The notes under the pieces are model-generated. The model did not search any database and had not been told where the DNA came from. It worked only from the letters and a program-made list of their open reading frames with translations. The position numbers and the translations under genes were made by a program. This document shows positions 1 through 8,913 of a stretch of DNA of 64,000 nucleotides, one piece after another (within the stretch, counting starts at the first letter, position 1; each line of letters starts with the position of its first letter). The stretch comes from Deefgea piscis. Its GTDB lineage: Bacteria > Pseudomonadota > Gammaproteobacteria > Burkholderiales > Chitinibacteraceae. The stretch covers positions 2,108,001-2,172,000 of the forward strand of contig NZ_CP081149.1 in the NCBI RefSeq assembly GCF_019665785.1, read 5' to 3'.

Positions 1-1308
1 CACCGACTCACTTTCTTGATTTTGTTGTTCTCGTTTATTGATTTCTAAGCTTTCTTCATGAAAATAATACAAGGTCAATAACCGCCCCAAGTGCTGAAAT
101 ACGCCGCAAATAAGCAATTCCTCGACATCGCGCCATGCACTTTTTACCCCCAATTCACGGGCTAAAATCCCGCCAAAAAAGCTTTGTAATACCGCCTCAC
201 GCAAACGCTCGGCCTGCCCTTTGTTTTGCATGTGCTCAAACAGCAAGATCGTAATGGCTAAATTTCGCACGGTATCAAAGCCTAAAATCACAATGGCGCG
301 CGAAATCGTACTAATCGAGCCACCAAAATGACCATAATTTGCCGAATTGACCATTTTGAGTAATTTATTAGTTAAAGAAAAATCCTGCAAAATCACACTC
401 GATAAATTTTGCAAACGTTCACCTTCAACGTCGTTGAGCTTATTAATGGCACTAATGGTTTGCGACAGAGATGGAAAATCGGCGGTATGGCGCATTCGTC
501 GCAATAAAAACTCAAAGGTGCTATTACGCTGCGCTGCATGACTTTGCTGGCCCTCACTACTCAGTAGCCATGTCGAGAGTGCCGTTTGCAATGCGCCAAT
601 ATCGGCATATGTAGGCGTTTCACCCTCGCACAGCGCCACCATCAATAAATGATTCAATTGCGGGTCAATCGCCGCATTGTGCGTAGATGACAAAGTCCCA
701 CTGGCGATCGCCGTCAATAATTCAGGCTGTGCGTCTTGCGTTAAATATTGGCCACTTAACATCTGATACAGCATCAAGCCATAAGCAAAAACCACCGCCG
801 ATTGACGATCAACACGGCGACCGATCGCCTCAGAAAGTAAAGCAGCATCGCCATTTAAAACCCCTGGGCTGATGGCAAAATCCATTAACTTAACTTGGCC
901 ATTGGTGGTTAAAAACACGTTATGCAATACACTGCCTTGTACCGTCACCCCCAGTTGGGCCGCCGCGGTCACGCTCTCCAATAAACACTGCAACCATTGC
1001 ACTGCCACGACTGGCGACACCGGTCCTGTCGCTTGCAAATGATCAACCATCGTTTGCCCTTCTAGCAACTCAAAGACCACGCAAGGGTGTCCTTGATCGA
1101 GCAAGATTTCGTACAGACTCACCATACTGGGATGATTGAACTGGCTTAAAATTTGTGCCGATTGAAGTTGATCAATGGCGTGGCTATGCAGCACTTTGAG
1201 CGCAACACGTCGCTGCTGCTGGGTATCGTTGACTAAATAAACCAAGCCTTGTTGGCCCTGCCCTAATTTTTTTTCAACGACAAAGCGGCCATTGGCAAAG
1301 CTTTTCAT
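1..1308 (-). CDS. Protein kinase-like (probable pseudokinase) / HDOD fusion protein, 3' end outside window
   Basis: An ATG at 1308 opens a frame that stays open for 436 codons to the window edge, so the C-terminus is missing. Residues 10-250 follow the Ser/Thr kinase fold: a glycine loop GQGQQG (16-21) and a beta-3 lysine in VALK (Lys38). The position of the alpha-C glutamate is Ser50. The HRDxxxxN catalytic loop reads VQGSVLHN (123-130), so the catalytic Asp is gone although the Asn remains. DFG reads DFA (143-145). From about residue 268 a HDOD domain follows (FPSLSQTI, then LLKMVNSANYG and AIVILGF). HDOD domains are HD-like output modules of bacterial signalling proteins without known catalysis. 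Kinase-HDOD fusions are known; loss of catalytic residues suggests a sensing or scaffold role (inference). Confidence 0.85.
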   Translation of the reverse strand, partial: MKSFANGRFVVEKKLGQGQQGLVYLVNDTQQQRRVALKVLHSHAIDQLQSAQILSQFNHPSMVSLYEILLDQGHPCVVFELLEGQTMVDHLQATGPVSPVVAVQWLQCLLESVTAAAQLGVTVQGSVLHNVFLTTNGQVKLMDFAISPGVLNGDAALLSEAIGRRVDRQSAVVFAYGLMLYQMLSGQYLTQDAQPELLTAIASGTLSSTHNAAIDPQLNHLLMVALCEGETPTYADIGALQTALSTWLLSSEGQQSHAAQRNSTFEFLLRRMRHTADFPSLSQTISAINKLNDVEGERLQNLSSVILQDFSLTNKLLKMVNSANYGHFGGSISTISRAIVILGFDTVRNLAITILLFEHMQNKGQAERLREAVLQSFFGGILARELGVKSAWRDVEELLICGVFQHLGRLLTLYYFHEESLEINKREQQNQESESV

Positions 1309-1501
1309 TTCTGGCTTCCTTTTTTTCTCTATTCAATATAGTCTGCTGCCTGAAAAATACGCAGCATCCGAGCGATATGTCATTTATTTGAAGTGTTTTC
1401 ACGTTGTTATCCACATATCAGCAAGACAATACTTAAAACTTGACCGAGCCTCTTTTTTGTATCACGCATTAACGATGTAATGGATTAACAGGTTAAATTG
1501 A

Positions 1502-2053
1502 ATGAGTTCGATTGAAATTATTGGTTTTGTAATTAGTTTACTGGCGATTTATTTAGCGACACGCCAACACCGTATGACATGGCCTTTGCAAATCATCGCT
1601 AGCTTGTTGTATGTGTATTTATTTTTAAATGCGCATTTATATGGCGAAAGCCTATTGCAATTGGTGTATGCCGGCATTGCTGCCTATGGTTTTTATCATT
1701 GGCGTCATCAAACCCAAAACGATGATGTCAAAATCGAGCGTTTAAGTCGCAAAGAATGGTTTTACATTAATGCTGCCGGCATTGTATTGCTGTTGCTGGT
1801 GGCACAATTTCAAGTGCAATTTTTGCCAACTGACGTCCCGTACTTAGATTCCAGCGTGTTTATTTTTGGCTTAATTGCACAATGGATGCAAGCGCGTAAA
1901 AAAATAGAAAATTGGCTTTATTGGATTGTGCTCGACTTAATTGCTGCAGGCATCTATTGGTATAAAGATTTACACCTTACTGCAGTGCTATATCTTATTT
2001 TGACTGTTTTAGCGATAACGGGCTGGCTCACTTGGCGCAAAAAATTGTCATGA
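1502..2053 (+). CDS. pnuC: Nicotinamide riboside transporter PnuC
   Basis: A 183-residue, very hydrophobic protein with the PnuC pattern: an N-terminal helix, then WPLQIIASLLYVYLF and LYGESLLQLVYAGIA segments rich in conserved Trp/Tyr, and a W-rich C-terminal half. PnuC proteins are inner-membrane SWEET-like facilitators for nicotinamide riboside, which is trapped by phosphorylation. The next gene overlaps its stop codon and encodes exactly such a kinase, which supports the assignment and argues against a thiamine (PnuT) or riboflavin (PnuX) paralogue. No strong Shine-Dalgarno sequence precedes the ATG. Confidence 0.93.
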   Translation: MSSIEIIGFVISLLAIYLATRQHRMTWPLQIIASLLYVYLFLNAHLYGESLLQLVYAGIAAYGFYHWRHQTQNDDVKIERLSRKEWFYINAAGIVLLLLVAQFQVQFLPTDVPYLDSSVFIFGLIAQWMQARKKIENWLYWIVLDLIAAGIYWYKDLHLTAVLYLILTVLAITGWLTWRKKLS

Positions 2054-2565
2054 GAATCGCCATTGTTGGTCCTGAATCTTGCGGCAAATCAACACTCGGC
2101 ATGGCCTTGGCAGCGCATTTTCAATGTGCTTATGTTGCTGAATATGCACGGGAATATTTTGCCACACACCCCCATCAAAACTACGGCATCACCGATGTCA
2201 TCCACATTGCACAAAGGCAATTTCAGCAAGAGAACGAGATGGCAAGCCAGTATGCACATTTGATTTGTGATACCTCGCCATTGGTGTGCCGGATTTGGGC
2301 TGAAGTGAAGTTTGGCCACTGCCCGCTTGAGATTGCGCAATTAGAGTTGGCCACAAGTTATGACGGCATTTTGCTCTGTGCGCCGGATTTGCCATGGCAA
2401 GCCGATCCCTTGCGAGAAAACCCCAGCGATCGCAATGCAATCTTTGAGCGCTACGCTCAACGCTTACAAATGGGCTGCACCCCATTTCGAGTCGTGACCG
2501 GACTTGGCGCGCAAAGATTAGCTTGTGCACAGCAACAATTAAGCATAATGGGTATCGATCTGTAG
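2050..2565 (+). CDS. Nicotinamide riboside kinase (NadR kinase-domain, standalone)
   Basis: The ATG at 2050 overlaps the pnuC stop as ATGA, so I prefer it to the in-frame ATG at 2032. The 171-residue product starts directly with a P-loop, IVGPESCGKSTL (about residues 4-15), followed by VAEYAREY and CDTSPLVCRIWAE. These are features of the ribosylnicotinamide kinase domain of NadR. The N-terminal helix-turn-helix and NMN adenylyltransferase domains of enterobacterial NadR are absent. It should phosphorylate imported nicotinamide riboside to NMN; NMN adenylylation must be supplied elsewhere. Coupled translation with pnuC gives a two-gene NAD salvage unit. Confidence 0.88.
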   Translation: MRIAIVGPESCGKSTLGMALAAHFQCAYVAEYAREYFATHPHQNYGITDVIHIAQRQFQQENEMASQYAHLICDTSPLVCRIWAEVKFGHCPLEIAQLELATSYDGILLCAPDLPWQADPLRENPSDRNAIFERYAQRLQMGCTPFRVVTGLGAQRLACAQQQLSIMGIDL

Positions 2566-2779
2566 CCTTTGATGCATAAAAGCTACCGGAATATACTGCA
2601 TTAAATAGTTGGTATTTTGCACAGGACGTAGTTTGGCTTTACTGACGATGCGCGGCAATCGCCACATCAACGCTGTTTTTTGCCTTAAACCAGCATTTCT
2701 TGTGCACTTTATGATCCTGCGCAGAACTTTTTTACCCCATCTTAGTCATGATGAGGGCCGTCTCTAAAATGCAGAGCGG

Positions 2780-2810
2780 TGGATTTTACCTGCGACACCC
2801 GCTAGAATAG
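2780..2810 (+). promoter_or_regulatory. Possible promoter for yajC-secD-secF
   Basis: TAGAAT at 2803-2808 resembles a sigma-70 -10 box and lies about 37 bases upstream of the yajC start. No convincing -35 box stands 16-18 bases upstream, so this is tentative. The roughly 280 bases between the NR kinase gene and yajC hold nothing else that I recognise. Confidence 0.3.
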
Positions 2811-2844
2811 TCCGCCTTTGTTTGGCTTACACACTGGAACCCAT

Positions 2845-3171
2845 ATGTTGATTGCACCTGCTTTCGCTAATGCTGCTGCGCCAGGCGCAGAAGCAAGCTT
2901 TATGTCATTTTTGCCAATGATCGCTATTTTTGCGATTTTCTGGTTTTTAATGATTCGCCCACAACAGAAAAAAGCAAAAGAACTTCGTGCCATGCTCGAA
3001 GCACTGCAAAAAAATGACGAAGTCATCACCACTGGTGGCGTTGTTGGTAAAATCGTTAAATTAAACGACCAATTTGTTACGCTTGAATTGTCAGACAATG
3101 TTGAGATCTTAGTTCAGCGTGCGGCCATCGGTCAGCGCCTGGAAAAAGGCACCCTAAAAAACAATAAATAA
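2845..3171 (+). CDS. yajC: Sec translocase accessory subunit YajC
   Basis: The 108-residue product has a short N-terminal stretch, one membrane helix (FLPMIAIFAIFWFLMI, about residues 22-37) and the RPQQKKAKE basic motif, then a compact beta-rich domain with TTGGVVGKI. This is the standard YajC architecture. I chose the ATG at 2845, preceded by GGA, rather than the in-frame ATG at 2818, which adds nine unconserved residues. YajC associates with SecDF in the inner membrane. The usual tgt/queA neighbours are not upstream here. A hairpin separates it from secD. Confidence 0.95.
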   Translation: MLIAPAFANAAAPGAEASFMSFLPMIAIFAIFWFLMIRPQQKKAKELRAMLEALQKNDEVITTGGVVGKIVKLNDQFVTLELSDNVEILVQRAAIGQRLEKGTLKNNK

Positions 3172-3177
3172 TCAATG

Positions 3178-3200
3178 ATACGGCAGCCCTGCTGCCGTAT
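3178..3200 (+). terminator. Perfect 9-bp hairpin between yajC and secD
   Basis: ATACGGCAG and CTGCCGTAT form a perfect stem around a 5-base loop immediately after the yajC stop. Only a weak T-rich run follows (TTGTTG), so it may be a partial terminator, a processing site or an mRNA stabiliser that sets yajC:secD ratios rather than a full stop. Confidence 0.55.
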
Positions 3201-3216
3201 TTGTTGGGGCCCAAGC

Positions 3217-5040
3217 ATGAACCGCTATCCTCTTTGGAAGTACCTTCTTATTGTTGCGTCAATTCTGATTGCAGCGATTTACACGATTCCTAATTTCTAC
3301 GGTGAAAGCCCTGCGCTACAAATTTCTAGCGCCCGAGCAACGATTAAAGTTAGCGATGCAATGGTGGCACGCGCCGATACCATCTTAAAAGCAATCAACG
3401 TCACACCGGTTGACAGCTATTTCGAAGGCACTTCAGTTAAAGTCCGTTTTAAAGATACTGACACTCAACTCAAAGCCAAAGATGCGATCCAAGCGGCCCT
3501 AGGCGACGACTATATCGTGGCGTTGAATTTGATTTCGGACACCCCTGTTTGGCTGACCAAATTGCATGCCAAACCAATGGTGCTGGGTCTGGATTTACGC
3601 GGTGGCGTGCATTTCTTGCTCGAAGTGGACATGAAAGCGGCTGTTGATAAAGCCCTAGAAAAAACCGCCGGCGATGTTCGCCGCGAACTTAAAGACAAAA
3701 AAATCCGTTACGGCAAAGTTAGCCGCGAACGTGATCGCGTTGAAGTACAACTACGCGACGAAGCGACACTCAAAGCCGCTAACCTCGCGGTGCGTAAAAT
3801 CTTGGGCAATCTAAAAGTTCAAGACGTTGCCGAAAATGGCACTTACAAACTCGTCATCACCTATCCAGCTGCCGAGATTACCAAGCTTAAAAATGACGCC
3901 GTTTTACAAAACATCACCACGCTACACAATCGGGTGAATGAATTGGGCGTGGCTGAACCCGTTATTCAACAGCAAGGTGAAGGCCGCATTGTCGTGCAAT
4001 TGCCTGGCGTGCAAGACACCGCCAAAGCCAAAGACATCCTTGGCCGTACTGCCACACTCGAAGTGCGCATGGTGGTAGACGATCAAGCGCTGCTGACTGA
4101 AGCCATTAATGGCAACGTGCCAGCTGGTCACGAGCTTATGAGTGAGCGTCGTAGCGATGGCCGCAATGTGCCGATTTTGCTTAAGAAAGAAGTTGAACTC
4201 ACAGGTGAAAACATCAACGATGCACAAGCGGGCTTTGATGACAAAAACGAACCAGCAGTGCATCTGGGTTTAGACTCAACTGGCGCCGCAATTTTCAAAG
4301 TGTTAACGCGTGATAACGTTGGCAAACGCGTAGCGATGATCTTGGTTGAAAAAGGCAAAGGCGAAGTGGTTACTGCACCGGTCGTTCGTGGCGAGATTGG
4401 CGGCGGTCGCGTGCAGATTTCTGGCTCGATGGGTGTTGCCGAAGCCAACGACACCGCGCTACTACTGCGCGCTGGCTCGCTCGCTGCACCAATGAATATC
4501 GTTGAAGAACGCACCATTGGTCCATCATTGGGTAAAGAAAACATCAGTAAGGGCTTTAACTCAACCTTGTATGGTTTCCTCGCGATTGCCGTGTTTATGA
4601 TGTTTTATTACCGCGTATTTGGTGTGGTTTCTACCCTTGCATTGGGCGCGAACTTGTTATTCTTGCTGGCTTTGCTGTCTCTACTGGGCGTTACGCTCAC
4701 ATTACCGGGGATTGCGGCGATTGCCTTGACCTTGGGGATGGCGATTGATGCCAACGTATTGATCAATGAACGGGTACGTGAAGAATTACGCAATGGCGCA
4801 CCACCGCAATTGGCGATTAAAAACGGTTACGACCATGCGTTTGCAACGATTTTGGATTCGAACATTACGACCTTGATCGCTGGTTTAGCGTTATTGATTT
4901 TTGGTTCGGGTGCGATTCGTGGTTTTGCTTGGGTACATTGCATCGGGATTTTGACTTCAATGTATAGCGCAGTCTTTGTGTCTCGCGCCATGATCAACCT
5001 CATCTACGGCAACCGTCGTGTGAACACGTTAGCAGTTTAA
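3217..5040 (+). CDS. secD: Protein translocase subunit SecD
   Basis: 607 residues from the ATG at 3217, which follows a GGGG Shine-Dalgarno sequence; an upstream in-frame ATG at 3175 lies before the hairpin and is unlikely. The protein has an N-terminal membrane helix (LLIVASILIAAIYTIPNF), the SecD landmark LGLDLRGGVHFLLEVD, a long periplasmic P1 region, and five C-terminal membrane segments containing GMAIDANVLINERVREE, the conserved proton-relay region of RND-like SecD. SecD and SecF use the proton gradient to pull secreted proteins through SecYEG. The length is close to that of E. coli SecD (615). Confidence 0.97.
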   Translation: MNRYPLWKYLLIVASILIAAIYTIPNFYGESPALQISSARATIKVSDAMVARADTILKAINVTPVDSYFEGTSVKVRFKDTDTQLKAKDAIQAALGDDYIVALNLISDTPVWLTKLHAKPMVLGLDLRGGVHFLLEVDMKAAVDKALEKTAGDVRRELKDKKIRYGKVSRERDRVEVQLRDEATLKAANLAVRKILGNLKVQDVAENGTYKLVITYPAAEITKLKNDAVLQNITTLHNRVNELGVAEPVIQQQGEGRIVVQLPGVQDTAKAKDILGRTATLEVRMVVDDQALLTEAINGNVPAGHELMSERRSDGRNVPILLKKEVELTGENINDAQAGFDDKNEPAVHLGLDSTGAAIFKVLTRDNVGKRVAMILVEKGKGEVVTAPVVRGEIGGGRVQISGSMGVAEANDTALLLRAGSLAAPMNIVEERTIGPSLGKENISKGFNSTLYGFLAIAVFMMFYYRVFGVVSTLALGANLLFLLALLSLLGVTLTLPGIAAIALTLGMAIDANVLINERVREELRNGAPPQLAIKNGYDHAFATILDSNITTLIAGLALLIFGSGAIRGFAWVHCIGILTSMYSAVFVSRAMINLIYGNRRVNTLAV

Positions 5041-5054
5041 GGCGGGAGCGAAAA

Positions 5055-5993
5055 ATGATTGAATTTTTTCATGTAAAACGTGACATCCCATTTATGAGCT
5101 ACGGCAAGCTCACAACGGCGATTTCATTAGCAACCTTTGTATTGGCAGTGTTTTTCTTGGTTGCTAAAGGTTTAAATTTTGGTATCGAATTTACTGGCGG
5201 CACCGTCATGGAATTGCGCTACCAAAAAGCGGCCAATTTGAGTGAAATTCGCCATCAGGTGGATGCTTTAAAGTACGGCGAAGCGCAAGTGCAATCGATG
5301 GGAACCACCACTGATGTCATGCTGCGTTTACCGAATATTAAAGACAAAAATAGTGCTCAGCTTTCCAATGAAGTGCTAACCACACTGCAAAAAACCCGCA
5401 GTGATGTTGAATTACGTAAAGTTGAGTTTATCGGTCCATCAGTCGGTGATGAGCTATTTACTCATGGTCTAACTGCACTCATTTTGGTGTGTGTCGGTAT
5501 TATTGCTTATTTGGCGATGCGCTTTGAATGGCGCTTTGCGGTATCGGCCGTGATTGCCAATATGCATGACGTGGTGATTATTTTGGGCTGCTTTGCGCTG
5601 TTTCAGTGGGAATTTAACCTCACGGTATTGGCAGGGATCTTGGCGGTATTGGGTTACTCGGTGAATGAATCAGTAGTGGTGTTTGACCGGATTCGCGAGA
5701 ACTTCCGTCAACCAGCTTTACGTGGCAAGACAGTTCCTGAAGTGATCGACAACGCCATTACGGCAACCATTAGCCGTACCATGATTACTCACGGCTCAAC
5801 CGAGTGTATGGTGTTGTCAATGCTGTTGTTTGGTGGCGCTGCGCTACATGGTTTTGCGATGGCCCTCACCATCGGTATCGTGTTTGGGATTTATTCATCG
5901 GTACTTGTGGCCTCGCCACTATTGCTGATGTTTGGCATCACCCGCGACAATATGATCAAGCCAGTCAAAGTGAAAGAAGAAGCGGTAGTTTAA
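5055..5993 (+). CDS. secF: Protein translocase subunit SecF
   Basis: 312 residues starting 14 bases after secD with a good GGCGGGAG Shine-Dalgarno sequence. Key motifs are FGIEFTGGTVMELRY (residues about 36-50), the central GPSVGDEL, and GYSVNESVVVFDRIREN in the fourth membrane segment. Six membrane helices are expected. SecF is the smaller half of the SecDF translocation motor. A strong terminator follows, ending the yajC-secD-secF unit. Confidence 0.97.
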   Translation: MIEFFHVKRDIPFMSYGKLTTAISLATFVLAVFFLVAKGLNFGIEFTGGTVMELRYQKAANLSEIRHQVDALKYGEAQVQSMGTTTDVMLRLPNIKDKNSAQLSNEVLTTLQKTRSDVELRKVEFIGPSVGDELFTHGLTALILVCVGIIAYLAMRFEWRFAVSAVIANMHDVVIILGCFALFQWEFNLTVLAGILAVLGYSVNESVVVFDRIRENFRQPALRGKTVPEVIDNAITATISRTMITHGSTECMVLSMLLFGGAALHGFAMALTIGIVFGIYSSVLVASPLLLMFGITRDNMIKPVKVKEEAVV

Positions 5994-6017
5994 GCGTCTT
6001 CAATCGCATACAATCAG

Positions 6018-6047
6018 CGCCGACGAACCTTCGTCGGCGTTTTTCTT
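6018..6047 (+). terminator. Intrinsic terminator after secF
   Basis: CGCCGACGAA and TTCGTCGGCG pair perfectly and are followed by TTTTT. It closes the secDF operon 24 bases past the secF stop. Confidence 0.9.
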
Positions 6048-6070
6048 GAGCCACTTCTGCGGAGCCCAGC

Positions 6071-6712
6071 ATGGACTTTAATCTCATCAATATTTTCTTG
6101 CATCTGGATGTGTATCTGGCGCAATGGGTTGCTCTATATGGTGTTTGGATTTATGCCATCTTATTTGCCGTGATTTTTTGTGAAACCGGCTTGGTCGTCA
6201 CGCCATTTTTACCCGGTGACTCTTTACTCTTTGTTGCCGGAATGATTGCCGCAACCGGCGCAATGAATGTCCATTTATTAGTTGTGCTGCTGTTTATTGC
6301 GGCAGTACTGGGTGATGCACTCAATTACACCATTGGCAAATACTTTGGTCATCGTTTGTTTGCCAAAAAAGATTCAAAAATATTCCGTCCAGAATACCTA
6401 AGCAAAACCCACGATTTTTTTGAAAAATACGGCGGAAAAACCATTATTATCGCGCGCTTTGTACCCATTGTTCGCACCTTTGCACCGTTTGTTGCTGGCA
6501 TGGCGGCAATGACCTACCGGAAATTTTTTGCTTATAACGTGATCGGCGGCGCTGCGTGGGTTGGCTCACTACTTTATGCCGGTTATTTATTAGGCGGCAT
6601 CGAGATCATCCAAAAAAACCTCAGCGCGATTATCTTAGGGATTATTTTCCTCTCAATTTTGCCGGGCATTATTGAAATCGTGAAACACAAAATGGCGAAG
6701 GCGCCGACATGA
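6071..6712 (+). CDS. DedA family membrane protein
   Basis: 213 residues, with GGAG seven bases before the ATG. The DedA signature is clear: [19 protein letters not shown] (residues about 36-54), [15 protein letters not shown], then [26 protein letters not shown], which carries the essential arginines, and several membrane helices. DedA/VTT proteins act in the inner membrane; some members flip undecaprenyl phosphate or phosphatidylethanolamine. The stop codon overlaps the bioC start as ATGA, so it is cotranscribed with biotin genes. I see no functional reason for that pairing. Confidence 0.93.
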   Translation: MDFNLINIFLHLDVYLAQWVALYGVWIYAILFAVIFCETGLVVTPFLPGDSLLFVAGMIAATGAMNVHLLVVLLFIAAVLGDALNYTIGKYFGHRLFAKKDSKIFRPEYLSKTHDFFEKYGGKTIIIARFVPIVRTFAPFVAGMAAMTYRKFFAYNVIGGAAWVGSLLYAGYLLGGIEIIQKNLSAIILGIIFLSILPGIIEIVKHKMAKAPT

Positions 6713-7605
6713 ACGAAACGTTTTACAATCAGAAAGACCGAATTCGCAGCGCATTTGATAAAGCCGCCAGTAGCTACGATGCGGCGGCAGTATTACAACG
6801 AGAAGTGGTTGATCGCTTATTTGACCGCCTTGCCGTTATTAATATCGATCCTAAAGTCATCCTCGATGCCGGCTGCGGCACCGGTTATGCCCGTTCATTT
6901 TTACGCCAGCGCTTTACGAGTGCCCAATATATTGAGCTTGATTTAGCGCTCAATATGCTCAAAGCGTCGCAAGCCAAAACCAGCACATTCAAGCAATGGC
7001 TGTCGGTATTTGACAAAAACAAAACCAATTCGCTTTGCGCCGATATTGAACAAATCCCGCTGGCTGATGAATCGGTCGATCTGATTTGGTCTAGCTTAAC
7101 GCTGCAATGGTGTAATACACCCGATGCCGCGTTTAAAGAATTTAATCGCATCTTAAAGCCCGGCGGCGTGATTATTTTTGCCACTTTAGGCCCGGATACG
7201 CTAAAAGAACTACGCAGTGCATTTGTCGGCATTGATGGTCATCAGCATGTAAATCAGTTCATCGATATGCATGATTTAGGTGATGCGCTGGTCAAGCATG
7301 GTTTAACGATGCCCGTGATGGACATGGAGCACATCACCATGACCTACGCCAAAGCCAAAGATGTAATGCAAGATTTAAAACATATTGGTGCTAGCAATAA
7401 GATGGATGGTCGGCCAAATGGCTTACTGGGCAAAGCAGCATGGCTAAAAGTCCAAGCGCAATACGAAGTATTTCGCCGTGATGGCGTTTTACCCTGCACG
7501 TATGAAGTCGTGTATGGCCATGCGTTTAAACCAACGCTAAAAAGCAATGCGCGCCCCGATGGCAGCCAAATCATCAACTTCCGTCCGAGAACACCGTCAG
7601 CATGA
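6709..7605 (+). CDS. bioC: Malonyl-[acyl-carrier protein] O-methyltransferase BioC
   Basis: 298 residues. The N-terminus ([22 protein letters not shown]) is typical of BioC. The SAM-binding motif [12 protein letters not shown] lies at residues about 49-60, with [11 protein letters not shown] and [21 protein letters not shown] further on. BioC methylates malonyl-ACP so that fatty acid synthase can build the pimeloyl chain of biotin. It overlaps dedA upstream and bioD downstream by 4 bases each, consistent with translational coupling. bioA, bioB and bioF are not in this window. Confidence 0.95.
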   Translation: MNETFYNQKDRIRSAFDKAASSYDAAAVLQREVVDRLFDRLAVINIDPKVILDAGCGTGYARSFLRQRFTSAQYIELDLALNMLKASQAKTSTFKQWLSVFDKNKTNSLCADIEQIPLADESVDLIWSSLTLQWCNTPDAAFKEFNRILKPGGVIIFATLGPDTLKELRSAFVGIDGHQHVNQFIDMHDLGDALVKHGLTMPVMDMEHITMTYAKAKDVMQDLKHIGASNKMDGRPNGLLGKAAWLKVQAQYEVFRRDGVLPCTYEVVYGHAFKPTLKSNARPDGSQIINFRPRTPSA

Positions 7606-8306
7606 GCAGCAAACTATTTTTTGTGACCGGCACAGACACCGACGTTGGCAAAACCGTTGCCAGCGCGCAACTGATTCGCGGCTTTGTGAATGCTGGTTTT
7701 AATACCGTAGGTATGAAGCCAGCAGCGTCAGGTTGCATAAGGTCTGGCGATATACTCATCAATACGGATGTAGAAATACACCGCGCCGCCAGCAATGTCC
7801 CAGCGCCAGCAGCACTCTGTAGCCCCTACTTATTTGAGCCGGCGATTTCGCCACACATTGCGGCGCATGATGCTGGTGTCGTTATAGATTTACAGCATCT
7901 GAAAAATTGTGCCGAGCAGCTGACAAGCATTGCCGATCGCGTCATTATTGAAGGTGCGGGCGGATGGTTCGCTCCCCTATCGACACAGGCAACGATTGCT
8001 GATTTGGCAACGGTTTTGCAAGCGCCGGTCATTATGGTGGTTGGCATGCGGCTTGGTTGTTTAAATCACGCCATGCTCACGGCAAAAGCCATTGAGCAGC
8101 AGGGCTTAACGCTAGCCGGCTGGATCGCCAATCCAGTCGATCCACAATTTAGCCGATACGATGAAAATTTAGCCTATTTAAAACAACAGCTTGCCGCGCC
8201 GTTATTAGCAGAACTCAGCTATTCGTCAGAAGCAATAAATGCGGCCATTTCGCCAGCTGCAATCGCGCAACTTGAACAATTTAAATCGTCGCCCGATTCA
8301 ATTTAA
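7602..8306 (+). CDS. bioD: ATP-dependent dethiobiotin synthetase BioD
   Basis: 234 residues, starting within the bioC stop (ATGA). It opens with the BioD P-loop FVTGTDTDVGKTVAS (residues about 6-20), followed by GMKPAASGC and the conserved IIEGAGGWFAPL motif. It carboxylates 7,8-diaminopelargonic acid to dethiobiotin in the cytoplasm. It is the last gene of the dedA-bioC-bioD run; the SCO gene starts 18 bases later and may be cotranscribed. Confidence 0.96.
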   Translation: MSSKLFFVTGTDTDVGKTVASAQLIRGFVNAGFNTVGMKPAASGCIRSGDILINTDVEIHRAASNVPAPAALCSPYLFEPAISPHIAAHDAGVVIDLQHLKNCAEQLTSIADRVIIEGAGGWFAPLSTQATIADLATVLQAPVIMVVGMRLGCLNHAMLTAKAIEQQGLTLAGWIANPVDPQFSRYDENLAYLKQQLAAPLLAELSYSSEAINAAISPAAIAQLEQFKSSPDSI

Positions 8307-8324
8307 CGCCAATTAGAGCATCAT

Positions 8325-8891
8325 ATGAAAAAAATAATTCTGATGACCCTGTTGTTGATCTTATTGGGTGGCTGCAGCAAACCGGAGTTTAAAGGGGCTG
8401 ACATCAGCAATGGCCCAATTGGCGGCGATTTTAAACTCACCGATCATCACGGTAAGCCACGGTCACTACAAGATTTTAAAGGCAAAGTTGTCGTTTTATT
8501 TTTCGGCTTCACCCAATGCCCTGAAGTTTGCCCCACCACACTCTCTGAACTAAAATCAGCAATGCAACAATTGGGCGAAAAAGCCAATCGCGTTCAAGTT
8601 TTATTTGTTACGGTCGATCCAGAGCGTGACAGCCAAACAATCCTTGCGGCGTATGTCCCCGCTTTTGATTCTCGATTTATAGGTTTACGCGGCAACGACA
8701 GCCAATTGGCGGATATTGCCCAAAAATATAAAATCATTTACCAAAAGCAGCCACAGGGAGATAGCTATACGATGGATCATACGGCGGGTAGTTATTTAAT
8801 CGATCCAGAAGGAAAAACCCGTGTCATGATTAATTATGGCGCCGGTGCAGCTGTATTTGCGCATGATTTAGATTTACTATTAGCAGAATAA
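8325..8891 (+). CDS. SCO family copper-binding/thioredoxin-like lipoprotein
   Basis: 188 residues with a lipoprotein signal peptide (MKKIILMTLLLILLGGC, lipobox LGGC, lipidated Cys17). The thioredoxin fold carries the SCO motif CPEVCP (CXXXC) near residue 66 and the third metal ligand His in MDHTAGSYLID near residue 150. SCO proteins deliver copper to the CuA site of cytochrome c oxidase or act as thiol reductases at the periplasmic face of the inner membrane. No oxidase genes are in the window, so the client is unknown. Confidence 0.93.
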   Translation: MKKIILMTLLLILLGGCSKPEFKGADISNGPIGGDFKLTDHHGKPRSLQDFKGKVVVLFFGFTQCPEVCPTTLSELKSAMQQLGEKANRVQVLFVTVDPERDSQTILAAYVPAFDSRFIGLRGNDSQLADIAQKYKIIYQKQPQGDSYTMDHTAGSYLIDPEGKTRVMINYGAGAAVFAHDLDLLLAE

Positions 8892-8913
8892 AAATATCAA
8901 TACAGGATATACG

